Source: Burkholderiales bacterium (GTDB taxonomy: Bacteria; Pseudomonadota; Gammaproteobacteria; Burkholderiales; Burkholderiaceae_E). Taken from it: DNA of 64,000 nucleotides. Of the stretch, positions 36,017-44,357 are shown in pieces. The translations under genes and the position numbers were made by a program. The DNA lies in contig JAIYCW010000040.1 in NCBI GenBank assembly GCA_027487815.1, positions 1-64,000 on the forward strand, in the 5' to 3' direction. Within the stretch, counting starts at the first letter, position 1. Each line of letters begins with the position of its first letter. The notes under the pieces were generated by a model. The model had not been told where the DNA came from, did not search any database, and worked only from the letters and a program-made list of their open reading frames with translations.

Positions 36017-36954
36017 GTGCGGCGCTGCGCAGCGGTGGTTTGCATGCGCTGACCGATTTGCGCAGTCTGCGGCGCGATCCGCTGGCAGTGGGCATTGTGG
36101 TGTCGGTGGTGATTCATTGCCTGCTGCTGGCCCTGAAGTTTGCCCCGCCCATGCCCTTGAAATTCTCACCGATTGATGCACCGATAGAAGTTGTGCTGCT
36201 CAACGCGCAAACACGGGACAAGCCAGTCAAGGCCGATGTGCTTGCGCAAGTCAACATGACTGCCGGTGGCGATAGCGATAAAGGTCGGGCCAAGTCTCCC
36301 CTGCCGCCCGATTCGCGAGTGGAGGATGGTGATGCTTTGCGCAGGCAGCAGCAGAGGGTGACTTTGCTCGAGGAGCAGCAGCGCAAATTGCTTGCGCTTA
36401 CCCAAGGCCCCCAGGCCATGGTGCAGGATGAGCGCAAGCCCAATCCCGCCAAGGCGCCCGCGATGGTCGGGCTGGAAGAAGAAGACGTTAATCAGGTGAT
36501 TGCCCGCCTGCAAGCCCAGATTGACAAGCAGATTTCGGACTACAACAAGCGCCCGCGTCGCCTGACCTTTGGCGTAAATGCGCTTGGGGTGGCTTATGCG
36601 CAGTATGTGGATGCCTGGGCAGATACCATCGAGAGGATAGGCACCGACCGGTATCCGCCTGAAGCGCGCGGCAAGATTTACGACTCCCTGATCATCACTG
36701 TGGAGATCGACAAGTTTGGCAATGTCGTGGATGTGATCCTCAATAAAAAATCACGTCACGAAGTGCTGAATCGCGCGGTCAAGCAAATCGTTTATGCCGG
36801 GGCGCCCTATCCCCGGTTCTCGGCAGAGATGGCCAAGGAGGGCGATATTCTGCAAATCGTGCGCACCTGGACGTTTACCAATGACAGCTTATCCACCGAA
36901 GCGGTGACGCGAGTGCAAAGTGGTGCCGGCGCGGCCGCGCCCAAAAGTCAATGA
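36013..36954 (+). CDS. TonB-like energy transducer
   Basis: The protein is 313 residues with a short cytoplasmic N-terminus, one membrane anchor (LAVGIVVSVVIHCLLLALKFA, including the SxxxH anchor Ser/His of TonB), a charged periplasmic linker rich in Gln and Lys, and a TonB C-terminal domain (YPPEARGKIYDSLIITVEIDKFGNVVDV). TonB proteins pass proton-motive energy from ExbB/ExbD to outer-membrane receptors; ExbB/D are not here. The linker has no Pro-Glu/Pro-Lys repeats. The GTG start overlaps the RNase gene stop. It precedes aroE by seven bases, an order seen in Burkholderiales. Confidence 0.87.
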   Translation: MSAALRSGGLHALTDLRSLRRDPLAVGIVVSVVIHCLLLALKFAPPMPLKFSPIDAPIEVVLLNAQTRDKPVKADVLAQVNMTAGGDSDKGRAKSPLPPDSRVEDGDALRRQQQRVTLLEEQQRKLLALTQGPQAMVQDERKPNPAKAPAMVGLEEEDVNQVIARLQAQIDKQISDYNKRPRRLTFGVNALGVAYAQYVDAWADTIERIGTDRYPPEARGKIYDSLIITVEIDKFGNVVDVILNKKSRHEVLNRAVKQIVYAGAPYPRFSAEMAKEGDILQIVRTWTFTNDSLSTEAVTRVQSGAGAAAPKSQ

Positions 36955-36961
36955 GTCACCG

Positions 36962-37852
36962 ATGAAACAAGCTGCGGACCCTGCGTCATTGGCGCACTAT
37001 GCCGTGCTCGGCAACCCCGTGGCTCATAGCCGCTCGCCGCGTATCCACGCCTTGTTTGCGGAGCAAACCGGCCAGCCCATCACCTATGGGCGCGAGTTGG
37101 TGGGGCTGGATGATTTTGAAACTGCAATCGAAGCATTCGCCAGCCAGGGCATGGCAGGGGCCAACATTACGGTGCCTTTTAAAACGCGGGCGTTTGAACT
37201 TGCGCAAACCCGCCGTGCATTGCTAACCCGTCGAGCCCTGCGTGCTGAGTCGGTGAACACGATTGCTTTTGACCATGGCCAGTGGCGGGCGGATAACACC
37301 GATGGCCTGGGTCTGGTGGCCGATCTGCAGGTTCGTCATGGGGTGGCCTTGCGAGGTGCCGCTGTACTCATATTGGGTGCGGGTGGCGCTGCGCAAGGCG
37401 TCATCGAGCCCTTGCTTGCTGCTGGCGTCAAGCGATTGATCATTGCCAATCGCACTGCAAAGCGAGCTCAGGAGGTAGCCAGGCGTTTTGGTATAGAGGC
37501 GTTTGCTTGGGACGAGCTCGTGGCCGCGCCTGCCACTCAAGCGATTATCAACGCGACCTCCGGGGGCCTAGAGCCCGAGGGCGTGACTATGCCCCGAGGG
37601 TTTGTTGAGAGTGGTCTTGGCCGTGCTGTGATCTGCTACGACATGATGTATTCGCCCAAACCGACGGCGTGGCTTGAGGCGGCCAGTGGGGCCGGATGTG
37701 CGAAATGCATCGATGGACTGGGCATGCTGGTCGAGCAGGCGGCCGCAGCCTTTGCGTTTTGGCGCGGGGTATTGCCTGCGACCGAGCCGGTGTATCAGCA
37801 GCTGCGCAAGGATCTCGCCGAGCAGGCCGCGCTTGCACCCGCCGCTCGTTAG
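36962..37852 (+). CDS. aroE: Shikimate dehydrogenase AroE
   Basis: AroE reduces 3-dehydroshikimate to shikimate with NADPH, the step after AroQ. The 296-residue protein shows the substrate pocket YAVLGNPVAHSRSPRIH, the catalytic Lys in NITVPFKTRAFELA, the Asp of ADNTDGLGLVADL, the cofactor loop LILGAGGAAQGVIEPLL and the NADP-phosphate-binding NRTAKRAQEVA. ATG at 36962 is the family start; the longer reading overlaps the TonB-like gene and is not needed. mtgA follows 27 bases later. Confidence 0.96.
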   Translation: MKQAADPASLAHYAVLGNPVAHSRSPRIHALFAEQTGQPITYGRELVGLDDFETAIEAFASQGMAGANITVPFKTRAFELAQTRRALLTRRALRAESVNTIAFDHGQWRADNTDGLGLVADLQVRHGVALRGAAVLILGAGGAAQGVIEPLLAAGVKRLIIANRTAKRAQEVARRFGIEAFAWDELVAAPATQAIINATSGGLEPEGVTMPRGFVESGLGRAVICYDMMYSPKPTAWLEAASGAGCAKCIDGLGMLVEQAAAAFAFWRGVLPATEPVYQQLRKDLAEQAALAPAAR

Positions 37853-37879
37853 ATCGGCCCGCGCGAAGCTTTGGCGTCG

Positions 37880-38578
37880 ATGATCAGGCGAGTATTCAAG
37901 TGGATGGGTGTGCTGCTCGGCCTGGCTGTGCTGGGCGTGATGCTGTTGCAGCTGTGGTACTTCAGCCATGTGTTGTGGTGGACCCAGTTTAATCCGCGCA
38001 TGACGAGCTTCATGGACGATCAGCTCGAGCAATTGCAGGCCAAGGATCCCCGCGCCACCTTGAAGCACCAGTGGATCGATTACGCACGAATTTCGCCGCA
38101 TTTGAAGCGTGCCGTGATTGCTGCCGAAGATGCCAACTTCACCGACCATGACGGGGTGGATTGGGATGCGATTGAAAAAGCCTATGAGCAAAATCTGAAG
38201 CGGGGCAAGGTGGTGCGTGGCGGATCGACCATCACCATGCAGCTGGCCAAGAACCTGTTTTTATCGGGCTCACGCAGTTATTGGCGCAAGGGCCAGGAAG
38301 TCGTGATCACCTACATGATCGAGGCAGTAATGGATAAAGAGCGCATTCTGGAAATCTATCTGAATGTCGCCGAGTGGGGGGTGGGTGTGTTTGGCTGTGA
38401 GGCCGGGGCACGCCATCACTACAATCTGAGTGCGTCCCAGCTTGGACCGGCCCAGGCTGCTCGGATGGCCGCGATGCTGCCTCGGCCGCGTTTTTACGAC
38501 AAGAACCGGGGCTCCAGCGCGCTCGTGCGCCGCACCAATATGATCGCCCGGGGCATGAGTTCCGTCACCCCGCCTTGA
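37880..38578 (+). CDS. mtgA: Monofunctional biosynthetic peptidoglycan transglycosylase MtgA
   Basis: MtgA polymerises lipid II into glycan strands. The 232-residue protein has one N-terminal span (WMGVLLGLAVLGVMLLQLWYF) and a GT51 domain: the catalytic Glu in VIAAEDANFTDHDGVDWDAI, RGGSTITMQLAKNLFLSGSR, and the second Glu region EIYLNVAEWGVGVFGCEAGA. ATG at 37880 is chosen over an upstream TTG. It follows aroE closely and precedes mgtE by 21 bases, so a five-gene transcript from the RNase gene to mtgA or mgtE is likely. Confidence 0.96.
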   Translation: MIRRVFKWMGVLLGLAVLGVMLLQLWYFSHVLWWTQFNPRMTSFMDDQLEQLQAKDPRATLKHQWIDYARISPHLKRAVIAAEDANFTDHDGVDWDAIEKAYEQNLKRGKVVRGGSTITMQLAKNLFLSGSRSYWRKGQEVVITYMIEAVMDKERILEIYLNVAEWGVGVFGCEAGARHHYNLSASQLGPAQAARMAAMLPRPRFYDKNRGSSALVRRTNMIARGMSSVTPP

Positions 38579-38599
38579 CCCTGTGGGACAATCGCGCGC

Positions 38600-40123
38600 A
38601 TGACCCCGCCCAGCGCTGCTGATCCCCGCGAATCGACCCCCGATGCCGCTATCACTGCCGATCACTTGATTCCAAGCGATCCGGAGGCGGCGTCACGTTC
38701 GCTGGCTGAAGTGCAGGGCTTGCTCGAGCGCCACAACATTGTGGTCGAGCTGGCCCACCGGCAGCGGCATGGCGAAGGCGAAGAGCGCCACGAGCTGGTC
38801 GAGCAGTTGGTACAGCGCCAGTCCATGAATGAGCTGCGCCACAAGCTCGCGGGCCTGCATCCGGCTGACGTGGCCTATATCCTCGAAGGCCTGCCGGTAC
38901 TGGAGCGCCAGTTGGTGTGGCGCCTGGTGGGCGCAGATCGCGATGGCGACATCCTGCTCGAAGTCAGCGATTCGGTGCGCGAAAGCCTGATCGAGGCGAT
39001 GGATCGCGAAGAGCTGGTCGATGCGGTCGAAACCCTGGATGCCGATGAGATTGCAGATCTCGCCCCGGACCTGCCCTCCGATGTGGTGGCCGAGATCAGT
39101 GCCGGGATGTCGGCCGAAGAGCGCGATCAGTTGCGTGCGGCGATGTCGTATCCGGAGGAGTCGGTGGGCGCGCGCATGGATTTTGATCTTGTCACCGTGC
39201 GCGAGGATGTCACGCTTGAAGCGGTACTGCGCTATTTGCGCCGCTATGAAGAGTTGCCGGATCACACCGACCAGGTGTTTGTGGTGGATCGCCATGAAGT
39301 GCTCAAGGGTGCGTTGCCCCTGGATCGCTTGCTCGTCAACGAGCCCGAGGTGATGGTGATGGACGTGATGCGCAAAGACATCATGACACTGCAGGCCCTC
39401 GACGATGCCACGGATGCAGCCCAGGCTTTTGAGCGCTACGACCTCGTCTCGGCCCCTGTAGTGGATGCGCAATCACGGTTGATTGGCCGCCTTACCGTGT
39501 CTGAAGTGGTGGACGTGATTCGTGAGGAGGGCGATAGTGATCTGCTGTCTCAGGCGGGCTTGCGCGAGGATGAAGACCTGTTTGCCAACGTGTGGGCTTC
39601 GGCCCGCAACCGCTGGCCCTGGCTGGCCTTGAATCTTTGCACCGCGTTTTTTGCTTCGCGGGTGATTGGCGGCTTTGAAGATACGATTGAGCGGGTGGTT
39701 GCGCTGGCGGCATTGATGCCGATTGTTGCGGGCATTGCAGGCAATTCCGGCAATCAGACCATGACCCTGATTATTCGCTCGATGGCCCTGGGGCAAGTCA
39801 CGGATGCCAATGCCAAGCGATTGATCCTCAAGGAGTTGGCCATTGCCGGGCTCAATGGCCTGATGTGGGGCTCGATTGCCGGGCTAGCCGCCTGGGGCCT
39901 TTATCATGATACCCCCCAGGGTATTATTCTTGGTGGCCTGATGCTGCTCGCCATGATGCTGAATTTGTTGGTGGGCGCCCTGATCGGGATGGCTGTGCCG
40001 CTGACATTGCAGAAAATCGGGCGTGATCCTGCGATGGGCTCTTCGGTGTTGCTGACTTTCATCACCGATAGCATGGGGTTCTTTATTTTCCTGGGTCTGG
40101 CGACACTTTTCTTCAGGCCCTAA
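38600..40123 (+). CDS. mgtE: Magnesium transporter MgtE
   Basis: MgtE is a dimeric Mg2+ channel gated by cytoplasmic Mg2+ sensing. The 507-residue protein has an N-terminal helical superhelix (LVEQLVQRQSMNELRHKLAGLHPADVAYILEGL), a CBS pair (about 190-310: VTVREDVTLEAVLRYLRRYEELPDHTDQVFVVD and VMRKDIMTLQALDDATDAAQAF), the plug helix, and five membrane helices with the pore signature GIAGNSGNQTMTLIIRSMALGQV. A ~50-residue polar N-terminal extension is present. Its stop overlaps the convergent CDF gene by four bases. No M-box riboswitch is visible in the 21-base leader. Confidence 0.95.
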   Translation: MTPPSAADPRESTPDAAITADHLIPSDPEAASRSLAEVQGLLERHNIVVELAHRQRHGEGEERHELVEQLVQRQSMNELRHKLAGLHPADVAYILEGLPVLERQLVWRLVGADRDGDILLEVSDSVRESLIEAMDREELVDAVETLDADEIADLAPDLPSDVVAEISAGMSAEERDQLRAAMSYPEESVGARMDFDLVTVREDVTLEAVLRYLRRYEELPDHTDQVFVVDRHEVLKGALPLDRLLVNEPEVMVMDVMRKDIMTLQALDDATDAAQAFERYDLVSAPVVDAQSRLIGRLTVSEVVDVIREEGDSDLLSQAGLREDEDLFANVWASARNRWPWLALNLCTAFFASRVIGGFEDTIERVVALAALMPIVAGIAGNSGNQTMTLIIRSMALGQVTDANAKRLILKELAIAGLNGLMWGSIAGLAAWGLYHDTPQGIILGGLMLLAMMLNLLVGALIGMAVPLTLQKIGRDPAMGSSVLLTFITDSMGFFIFLGLATLFFRP

Positions 40124-41085
40124 GCTGCACGCGAGGCTGGTGTCAGCGGGCAAGCTGGCGCTTCATGCTCATGAATCTGCAGGGTGCTGTGAGCAATACG
40201 GAAGCGGGTTTCCAGCTCACGCGCAAGCGCCTCCATCTGCGCATCATCGGGCCGCTCGCCTTGTACCAATAGATGAGCGGTCAGTGCATTGCTTGAGGTG
40301 CTGAGCGCCCACACATGCAAGTCGCTCACTGACTTCACCCAGGCCGTGCCCGACAAAAAAGCATTGATTTCTGAGAGATCGAGTCCGGCGGGTACACCGC
40401 CCATGGCCAGTCGCAAGGATTGCTTGAGCAGGCCCCAGGTGGACCCAATAATCACCACCACAATCACGAGGCTTACTGCAGGATCAATCAGGCTGATGCC
40501 GGTGAAATACATTGCGGCTCCGGCAAGCACGACCCCAAGCGAAACCGCCGCATCGGCAGCCATGTGAAGGTAAGCGCCCCGCATGTTGAGATCGTGCGGA
40601 TTGGTGCGCATCAGCCACCAGGCACTTAAGCCATTGATCAGGATGCCAGAGCCAGCAACCAGCATCACAGCTTCACTAGCCACCGAAGTGGGTTGTGCGA
40701 GTCGGTGTACTGCCTCCCAAGCCAGCGCGCCGCAAGCCACCATCAGCAACACTGCATTAAGCAGGGCGGCCAGGATGGAGCTCGCGCCAAGGCCGTAGGT
40801 GTACTTCGCAGAAGCGGGCCGCTGCGCAAGTCGCACAGCGCCCAAGGCAACAATCAAGCCGAGCACATCAGAAAGATTATGGCCCGCATCGGCCATAAGC
40901 GCTGTGGAGCCGCTGCTGAGGCCCACCAGAAACTCAGTGGCGACAAAGGCGCTGTTGATCGCGATCACCCCCAGCAGCACCCGTGAGCTGGCTGCACCCG
41001 ATACCCCGTGCACATGCTCGGCGTGATGGTGATGATGCCCCTCACCGCCGGGATGGCTGTGGTCGTGCGAGTGATGAAGGCCCAT
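40120..41085 (-). CDS. CDF-family (CzcD-like) divalent metal exporter
   Basis: The protein is 321 residues: a His-rich N-terminus (MGLHHSHDHSHPGGEGHHHH), six membrane spans and a cytoplasmic C-terminal domain. The metal sites in span 2 (LMADAGHNLSDVLGLIVALG) and span 5 (YLHMAADAAVSLGVVLAGA) both carry the HxxxD pair of zinc-type CDF exporters. They export zinc, cobalt or cadmium by proton antiport. ATG at 41085 begins the family-like His-rich segment; a longer reading adds 25 residues without support. It converges with mgtE and is divergent from the nitroreductase-like gene. Confidence 0.92.
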   Translation of the reverse strand: MGLHHSHDHSHPGGEGHHHHHAEHVHGVSGAASSRVLLGVIAINSAFVATEFLVGLSSGSTALMADAGHNLSDVLGLIVALGAVRLAQRPASAKYTYGLGASSILAALLNAVLLMVACGALAWEAVHRLAQPTSVASEAVMLVAGSGILINGLSAWWLMRTNPHDLNMRGAYLHMAADAAVSLGVVLAGAAMYFTGISLIDPAVSLVIVVVIIGSTWGLLKQSLRLAMGGVPAGLDLSEINAFLSGTAWVKSVSDLHVWALSTSSNALTAHLLVQGERPDDAQMEALARELETRFRIAHSTLQIHEHEAPACPLTPASRAA

Positions 41086-41181
41086 GGCTGGATGGTAACG
41101 AACTTGCGGTCGAGTCACCAGAACAGCCTTGCTTTGCCGGGGTTGCTGGCTAGAAGGCATGCGCTTGACAGGCAGAATTTT

Positions 41182-41222
41182 ATGGTTTAACGTTCAACCA
41201 TAGTAGTTTGACGTTAAACCAT
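41182..41222. promoter_or_regulatory. Twin palindromic operator before the nitroreductase-like/MarR genes
   Basis: Two near-palindromes, GTTTAACGTTCAAC (41185-41198) and GTTTGACGTTAAAC (41206-41219), lie 21 bases apart, two helical turns, and are nested in a perfect 12-bp outer inverted repeat (ATGGTTTAACGT / ACGTTAAACCAT). They sit between the divergent CDF gene and the nitroreductase-like gene. TTGACG inside the second copy could be a -35. A MarR-type dimer, encoded two genes downstream, is the natural candidate to bind. Confidence 0.6.
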
Positions 41223-41281
41223 TCTCCGTATTTTTGGTGCTTCCATGCACTGCAGCGGAGTTCTTCTCAAGGAGTGTGATG

Positions 41282-42439
41282 ATGCAAAAGCGGCAATTTA
41301 TTCGGGTATTGGGTGGTGGCACAGTGTTAGCCGCCAGCGGATTGGCTCTAACAGGATGTGGTTCCATCACTCCTGCCACACAAGCCTGGCGCGATGCGGG
41401 CAAGGAGCAGAGTGATGTGCGCCGCAGCCTGCTTTCCTATGCGCTGCTAGCCCCCAATCCCCATAATTTGCAATCCTGGTTGGCTGATCTGCGTCAGCCC
41501 GACAGCATCACCTTGTTGTGTGATGCCAAGCGGTTGCTTCCGGAAACTGATCCAATGGGCCGCCAGATCATGATCGGACAAGGCTGCTTTTTGGAACTGC
41601 TGGTGATTGCTGCCTCCCACTATGGTTATGCAGCCCAGGTGGACATGTTCCCCGAGGGCACGCCAGGCGACACCTTGCAGGCCCTCAGCGCCAGTTCCAG
41701 AGAAATCGCCCGGGTGCGTTTGGCTCGCAGCAGCGTTGCAGCTGATCCGCTATTCACACAGATCGTGAATCGACGCTCCAACAAAGACCCGTTTGAGTTG
41801 AACAAGCCGGTGGCTGAGCAATCCCTTGAGGCGATAGTAAAGGCCGCAGCCATGCCTGGCGTGACGGCCCGCTACAGCATCGCTGCTGACAAGGTTGCCG
41901 CGCTTCGCGAGATCACCTGGAACGCCCATTTGAAAGAGGTGACCACGCCGCACACGTTGATGGAAAGCGTGCGTTTGATGCGTATCGGCGCAAGCGAGAT
42001 CAATCAGCATCGGGACGGCATCAGCCTGAGTGGCCCGATCATGGAAGCAGGCAAACTGTTTGGTTTTATCAACCGTGAGTCTTTGGCCGATCCGCAATCC
42101 TCGGGGTTTGCTCAAGGGCTTAAAAAATACTACGCAATCATGTCTACGGCGATGGGCCACATGTGGCTCAGCACCGCAGGAAATAGTCGTCAGGATCAGA
42201 TCAATTCAGGCCGTGCCTATGTGCGGATGAATCTCAAGGCCACCGAGCTGGGCATCGGCATGCATCCGCTGAGCCAGGCGCTACAGGAGTTTGCGGAAAT
42301 GGCGCCCCTGCATCAAACGATGCGCCGCGAGCTCGAAATTGCCCAAGGCCATACAGCACAAATGTTGATGCGAGTAGGATACGGTCCACAAGCCCAACCC
42401 AAACCACGGCGCGAACTTGAAAGCCTCCTCCAAGTCTAA
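41282..42439 (+). CDS. Nitroreductase-like exported lipoprotein (Acg-type flavin fold)
   Basis: The protein is about 385 residues. The N-terminus KRQFIRVLGGGTVLAASGLALTGCGS combines a Tat-like KR motif with a lipobox (LTG-Cys), so it is likely exported and lipid-anchored. The rest resembles the duplicated nitroreductase fold of Acg-like proteins: LSYALLAPNPHNLQSWLADL, then DPMGRQIMIGQGCFLELLVIAA and, near the end, LSTAGNSRQDQINSGRAYVRMNLKATELGIGMHPLSQAL. Flavin binding is plausible but the substrate is unknown. ATG at 41282 has AAGGAG seven bases upstream; 41279 is an alternative. It lies directly behind a twin operator and overlaps the MarR gene, so it is probably the regulated target. Confidence 0.8.
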   Translation: MQKRQFIRVLGGGTVLAASGLALTGCGSITPATQAWRDAGKEQSDVRRSLLSYALLAPNPHNLQSWLADLRQPDSITLLCDAKRLLPETDPMGRQIMIGQGCFLELLVIAASHYGYAAQVDMFPEGTPGDTLQALSASSREIARVRLARSSVAADPLFTQIVNRRSNKDPFELNKPVAEQSLEAIVKAAAMPGVTARYSIAADKVAALREITWNAHLKEVTTPHTLMESVRLMRIGASEINQHRDGISLSGPIMEAGKLFGFINRESLADPQSSGFAQGLKKYYAIMSTAMGHMWLSTAGNSRQDQINSGRAYVRMNLKATELGIGMHPLSQALQEFAEMAPLHQTMRRELEIAQGHTAQMLMRVGYGPQAQPKPRRELESLLQV

Positions 42440-42905
42440 ATCCGATCCTGCGGGGCCGAGTGCCGGCTCCGCGCCCCCCATTGCTTTTCTGGTGGCCAAT
42501 GAACTGGGCATCATCGATCAGTTGATGAACGCTGTCGGCGAGCGCTGCATGGCCCAGGCGGGCCTGAATCTCGCCCAGTTTGGTGTGCTCAATAACTTCG
42601 TCAGGCTCGGTGGCGAACGCACCCCTGTTCAGCTCGCTCGCGCCTTCCAGGTCACCAAGGGTGCGATGACCAATACCTTGCAACGCTTGCATGCGCTTGC
42701 GATGGTGCAGATCGTGGACCATCCGCAAGATGGTCGCAGCAAAATCGTGACGATCACTCCCAAAGGCCGCAAAGCGCATGGTGAAGCAGTGGCCGCATTG
42801 GCGCCCGATTTGGCGCGGCTTACCGCGGGCGTGGGGCAAACAACACTGGAGCGTTTGCTTCCCGAGCTGCAAAAGCTGCGGATCTGGCTGGATGAAAATC
42901 GGTAA
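42417..42905 (+). CDS. MarR-family transcriptional regulator
   Basis: This is a winged-helix repressor of about 162 residues. The recognisable core is LNLAQFGVLNNFVRLGGERTPVQLARAFQVTKGAMTNTLQRLHAL, then DGRSKIVTITPKGRKAH, the MarR wing. It most likely starts at TTG 42417, 23 bases inside the preceding gene; the first ATG (MNAVGERC) would remove dimer-forming helix 1. Such regulators usually respond to phenolic or oxidative signals and repress their own operon, which suits the operator at 41.2 kb. An SDR gene follows 29 bases later. Confidence 0.88.
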   Translation: MKASSKSKSDPAGPSAGSAPPIAFLVANELGIIDQLMNAVGERCMAQAGLNLAQFGVLNNFVRLGGERTPVQLARAFQVTKGAMTNTLQRLHALAMVQIVDHPQDGRSKIVTITPKGRKAHGEAVAALAPDLARLTAGVGQTTLERLLPELQKLRIWLDENR

Positions 42906-42934
42906 AGTGCTAACAAATCAAACAGGAGACTCAG

Positions 42935-43705
42935 ATGCAAGATCTTTTTTCTTTGGCAGGGCGCGTCGCGATTGTGACTGGCGGATATCGGGGCATCGGG
43001 CGCATGATCGCCACTGGTTTTTTGCAGCAAGGTGCGCGGGTGTATATCTGCGGGCGCAAGGCCGCGCATTGTGATGCCGCTGCCGCTGAGATGGCGCAAC
43101 ACGGCAAGGTGGTTTCCCTGCCCTGCGACCTATCCAAACCTGAAGGCATCGCCGAGCTTGTGACCCGCTTTCGTCAGCATGAAACCAAGCTCGATATCCT
43201 GGTCAACAATGCAGGCGCAGCCTGGGCTGCGCCTTTTGCCGAGTTTCCCGAGGCTGGATGGGACAAGGTGGTTGATTTGAATCTGAAGACCCCGATGTTT
43301 CTCACGCAGGCACTTTATGAGGATCTTAAAGCGGGCGCCTCGGGTGAGCATCTGGCCAAGGTGATCAACATCGCCTCGATCGATGGTGTGTCAGTTAATC
43401 CGATGGAAACCTATTCCTATGCCGCCAGTAAAGCCGGGCTGATTCACATGACACGTCGCATGGCGCTGCGCCTGGCTCCGGATCGTATTGTGGTTTCAGC
43501 GATTGCTCCGGGTGCTTTTGCCTCAGATATGAATCTGGCTGCACGCGATCATGGCGACGAAGTCTCCAAGCACATCCCCCTGGGCCGCATCGGCACGATT
43601 GAGGATATGGCGGGCTCGGCCGTGTATCTTGCTTCGCGAGCGGGTGATTATGTGGTGGGCTCTACTTTGGTGGTGGATGGTGGTGTGACCCACGCGCGCA
43701 GTTAA
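42935..43705 (+). CDS. Short-chain dehydrogenase/reductase
   Basis: This is a 256-residue classical SDR. The NAD(P) loop is TGGYRGIGRMIA, the structural NNAGA is present, the catalytic Ser lies in NIASIDGVSVNP and the Tyr-x3-Lys is YSYAASKAG. VVDGGVTHARS ends the protein. The Arg after the Gly-rich Tyr and the CGRK end of strand 2 suggest NADPH. It resembles RhlG/FabG-like reductases acting on 3-keto or hydroxy compounds; the substrate is unknown. AGGAGA precedes the ATG. It may share the MarR-controlled transcript with the nitroreductase-like gene. Confidence 0.88.
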   Translation: MQDLFSLAGRVAIVTGGYRGIGRMIATGFLQQGARVYICGRKAAHCDAAAAEMAQHGKVVSLPCDLSKPEGIAELVTRFRQHETKLDILVNNAGAAWAAPFAEFPEAGWDKVVDLNLKTPMFLTQALYEDLKAGASGEHLAKVINIASIDGVSVNPMETYSYAASKAGLIHMTRRMALRLAPDRIVVSAIAPGAFASDMNLAARDHGDEVSKHIPLGRIGTIEDMAGSAVYLASRAGDYVVGSTLVVDGGVTHARS

Positions 43706-43709
43706 GTAG

Positions 43710-43737
43710 CCGCGGTTAACTTGCCGCAGTTAGCTTG
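43710..43737. repeat. Two tandem imperfect 14-bp repeats
   Basis: CCGCGGTTAACTTG is followed directly by CCGCAGTTAGCTTG (two differences). The repeat fills the gap between the converging SDR and UbiX genes and reaches over the UbiX stop codon. It looks like a local duplication. Confidence 0.65.
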
Positions 43738-44326
43738 CATTGGCCAGGCTGGTTTTCAGGCCTGGCCAGCGCGGTGCCAGGCTGTTGTCGATGCTGAATA
43801 AATCAAGCACCCGCGCGCAGGTGTGATCCACCAATTCCTGAATCGATTGAGGTCGATGATAAAACTGCGGGAGTGGCGGATAAATAATGCCGCCCATCTC
43901 CGTCACCGCGGTCATGTTGCGCAGATGGGCCAGATTAAACGGCGTTTCGCGCACCATCAGCACCAGGCGCCTGCGCTCCTTGAGCACTACATCTGCGGCG
44001 CGGGTGATGAGGTTGTCGGCCATGCCGTGGGCGACTGAGGCGAGCGTTTTCATTGAGCATGGTGCAACCACCATGCCCTGGGTCATGAAGGAGCCCGAGG
44101 CAATCGTGGCCCCCACATCCTTGGGGTTGTGCACCACATCGGCGAGCGCTTCGATCTCGGCATGGCTCATCGCCACTTCAGCCTCAAGATTCATCCAGCC
44201 CGCGCTCGACACCACCAAATGCGTGTGCACACCCGCAGCCCGCAGGTGCTGCAGCAGGCGCACTCCATAGATGGCTCCGCTGGCCCCGGTGATGCCGACG
44301 ATGATGGATGAGGTGGTGGAAGCCAT
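43730..44326 (-). CDS. ubiX: UbiX-like flavin prenyltransferase
   Basis: UbiX attaches a dimethylallyl group to FMN, making the prenylated flavin cofactor of UbiD-type (de)carboxylases. The ~198-residue protein shows VGITGASGAIYGVRLLQHL (flavin loop), VVSSAGWMN, ATIASGSFMTQGMVVAPCSMKTLASVAHG, and VLKERRRLVLMVRETPFN, all typical. ATG at 44326 is chosen; a GTG ten codons upstream is possible. No ubiD gene is in the window. It lies 31 bases behind the LysR gene on the same strand. It may serve ubiquinone synthesis or an aromatic decarboxylase elsewhere. Confidence 0.93.
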   Translation of the reverse strand: MASTTSSIIVGITGASGAIYGVRLLQHLRAAGVHTHLVVSSAGWMNLEAEVAMSHAEIEALADVVHNPKDVGATIASGSFMTQGMVVAPCSMKTLASVAHGMADNLITRAADVVLKERRRLVLMVRETPFNLAHLRNMTAVTEMGGIIYPPLPQFYHRPQSIQELVDHTCARVLDLFSIDNSLAPRWPGLKTSLANAS

Positions 44327-44357
44327 AGAGAAATCAGGAGTTGAGTCGGCGATCACT

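Noticed and set aside
38693-39472. 259-codon minus-strand reading frame inside mgtE
   Set aside because: It is antisense to the MgtE N-terminal and CBS domains; no motif.
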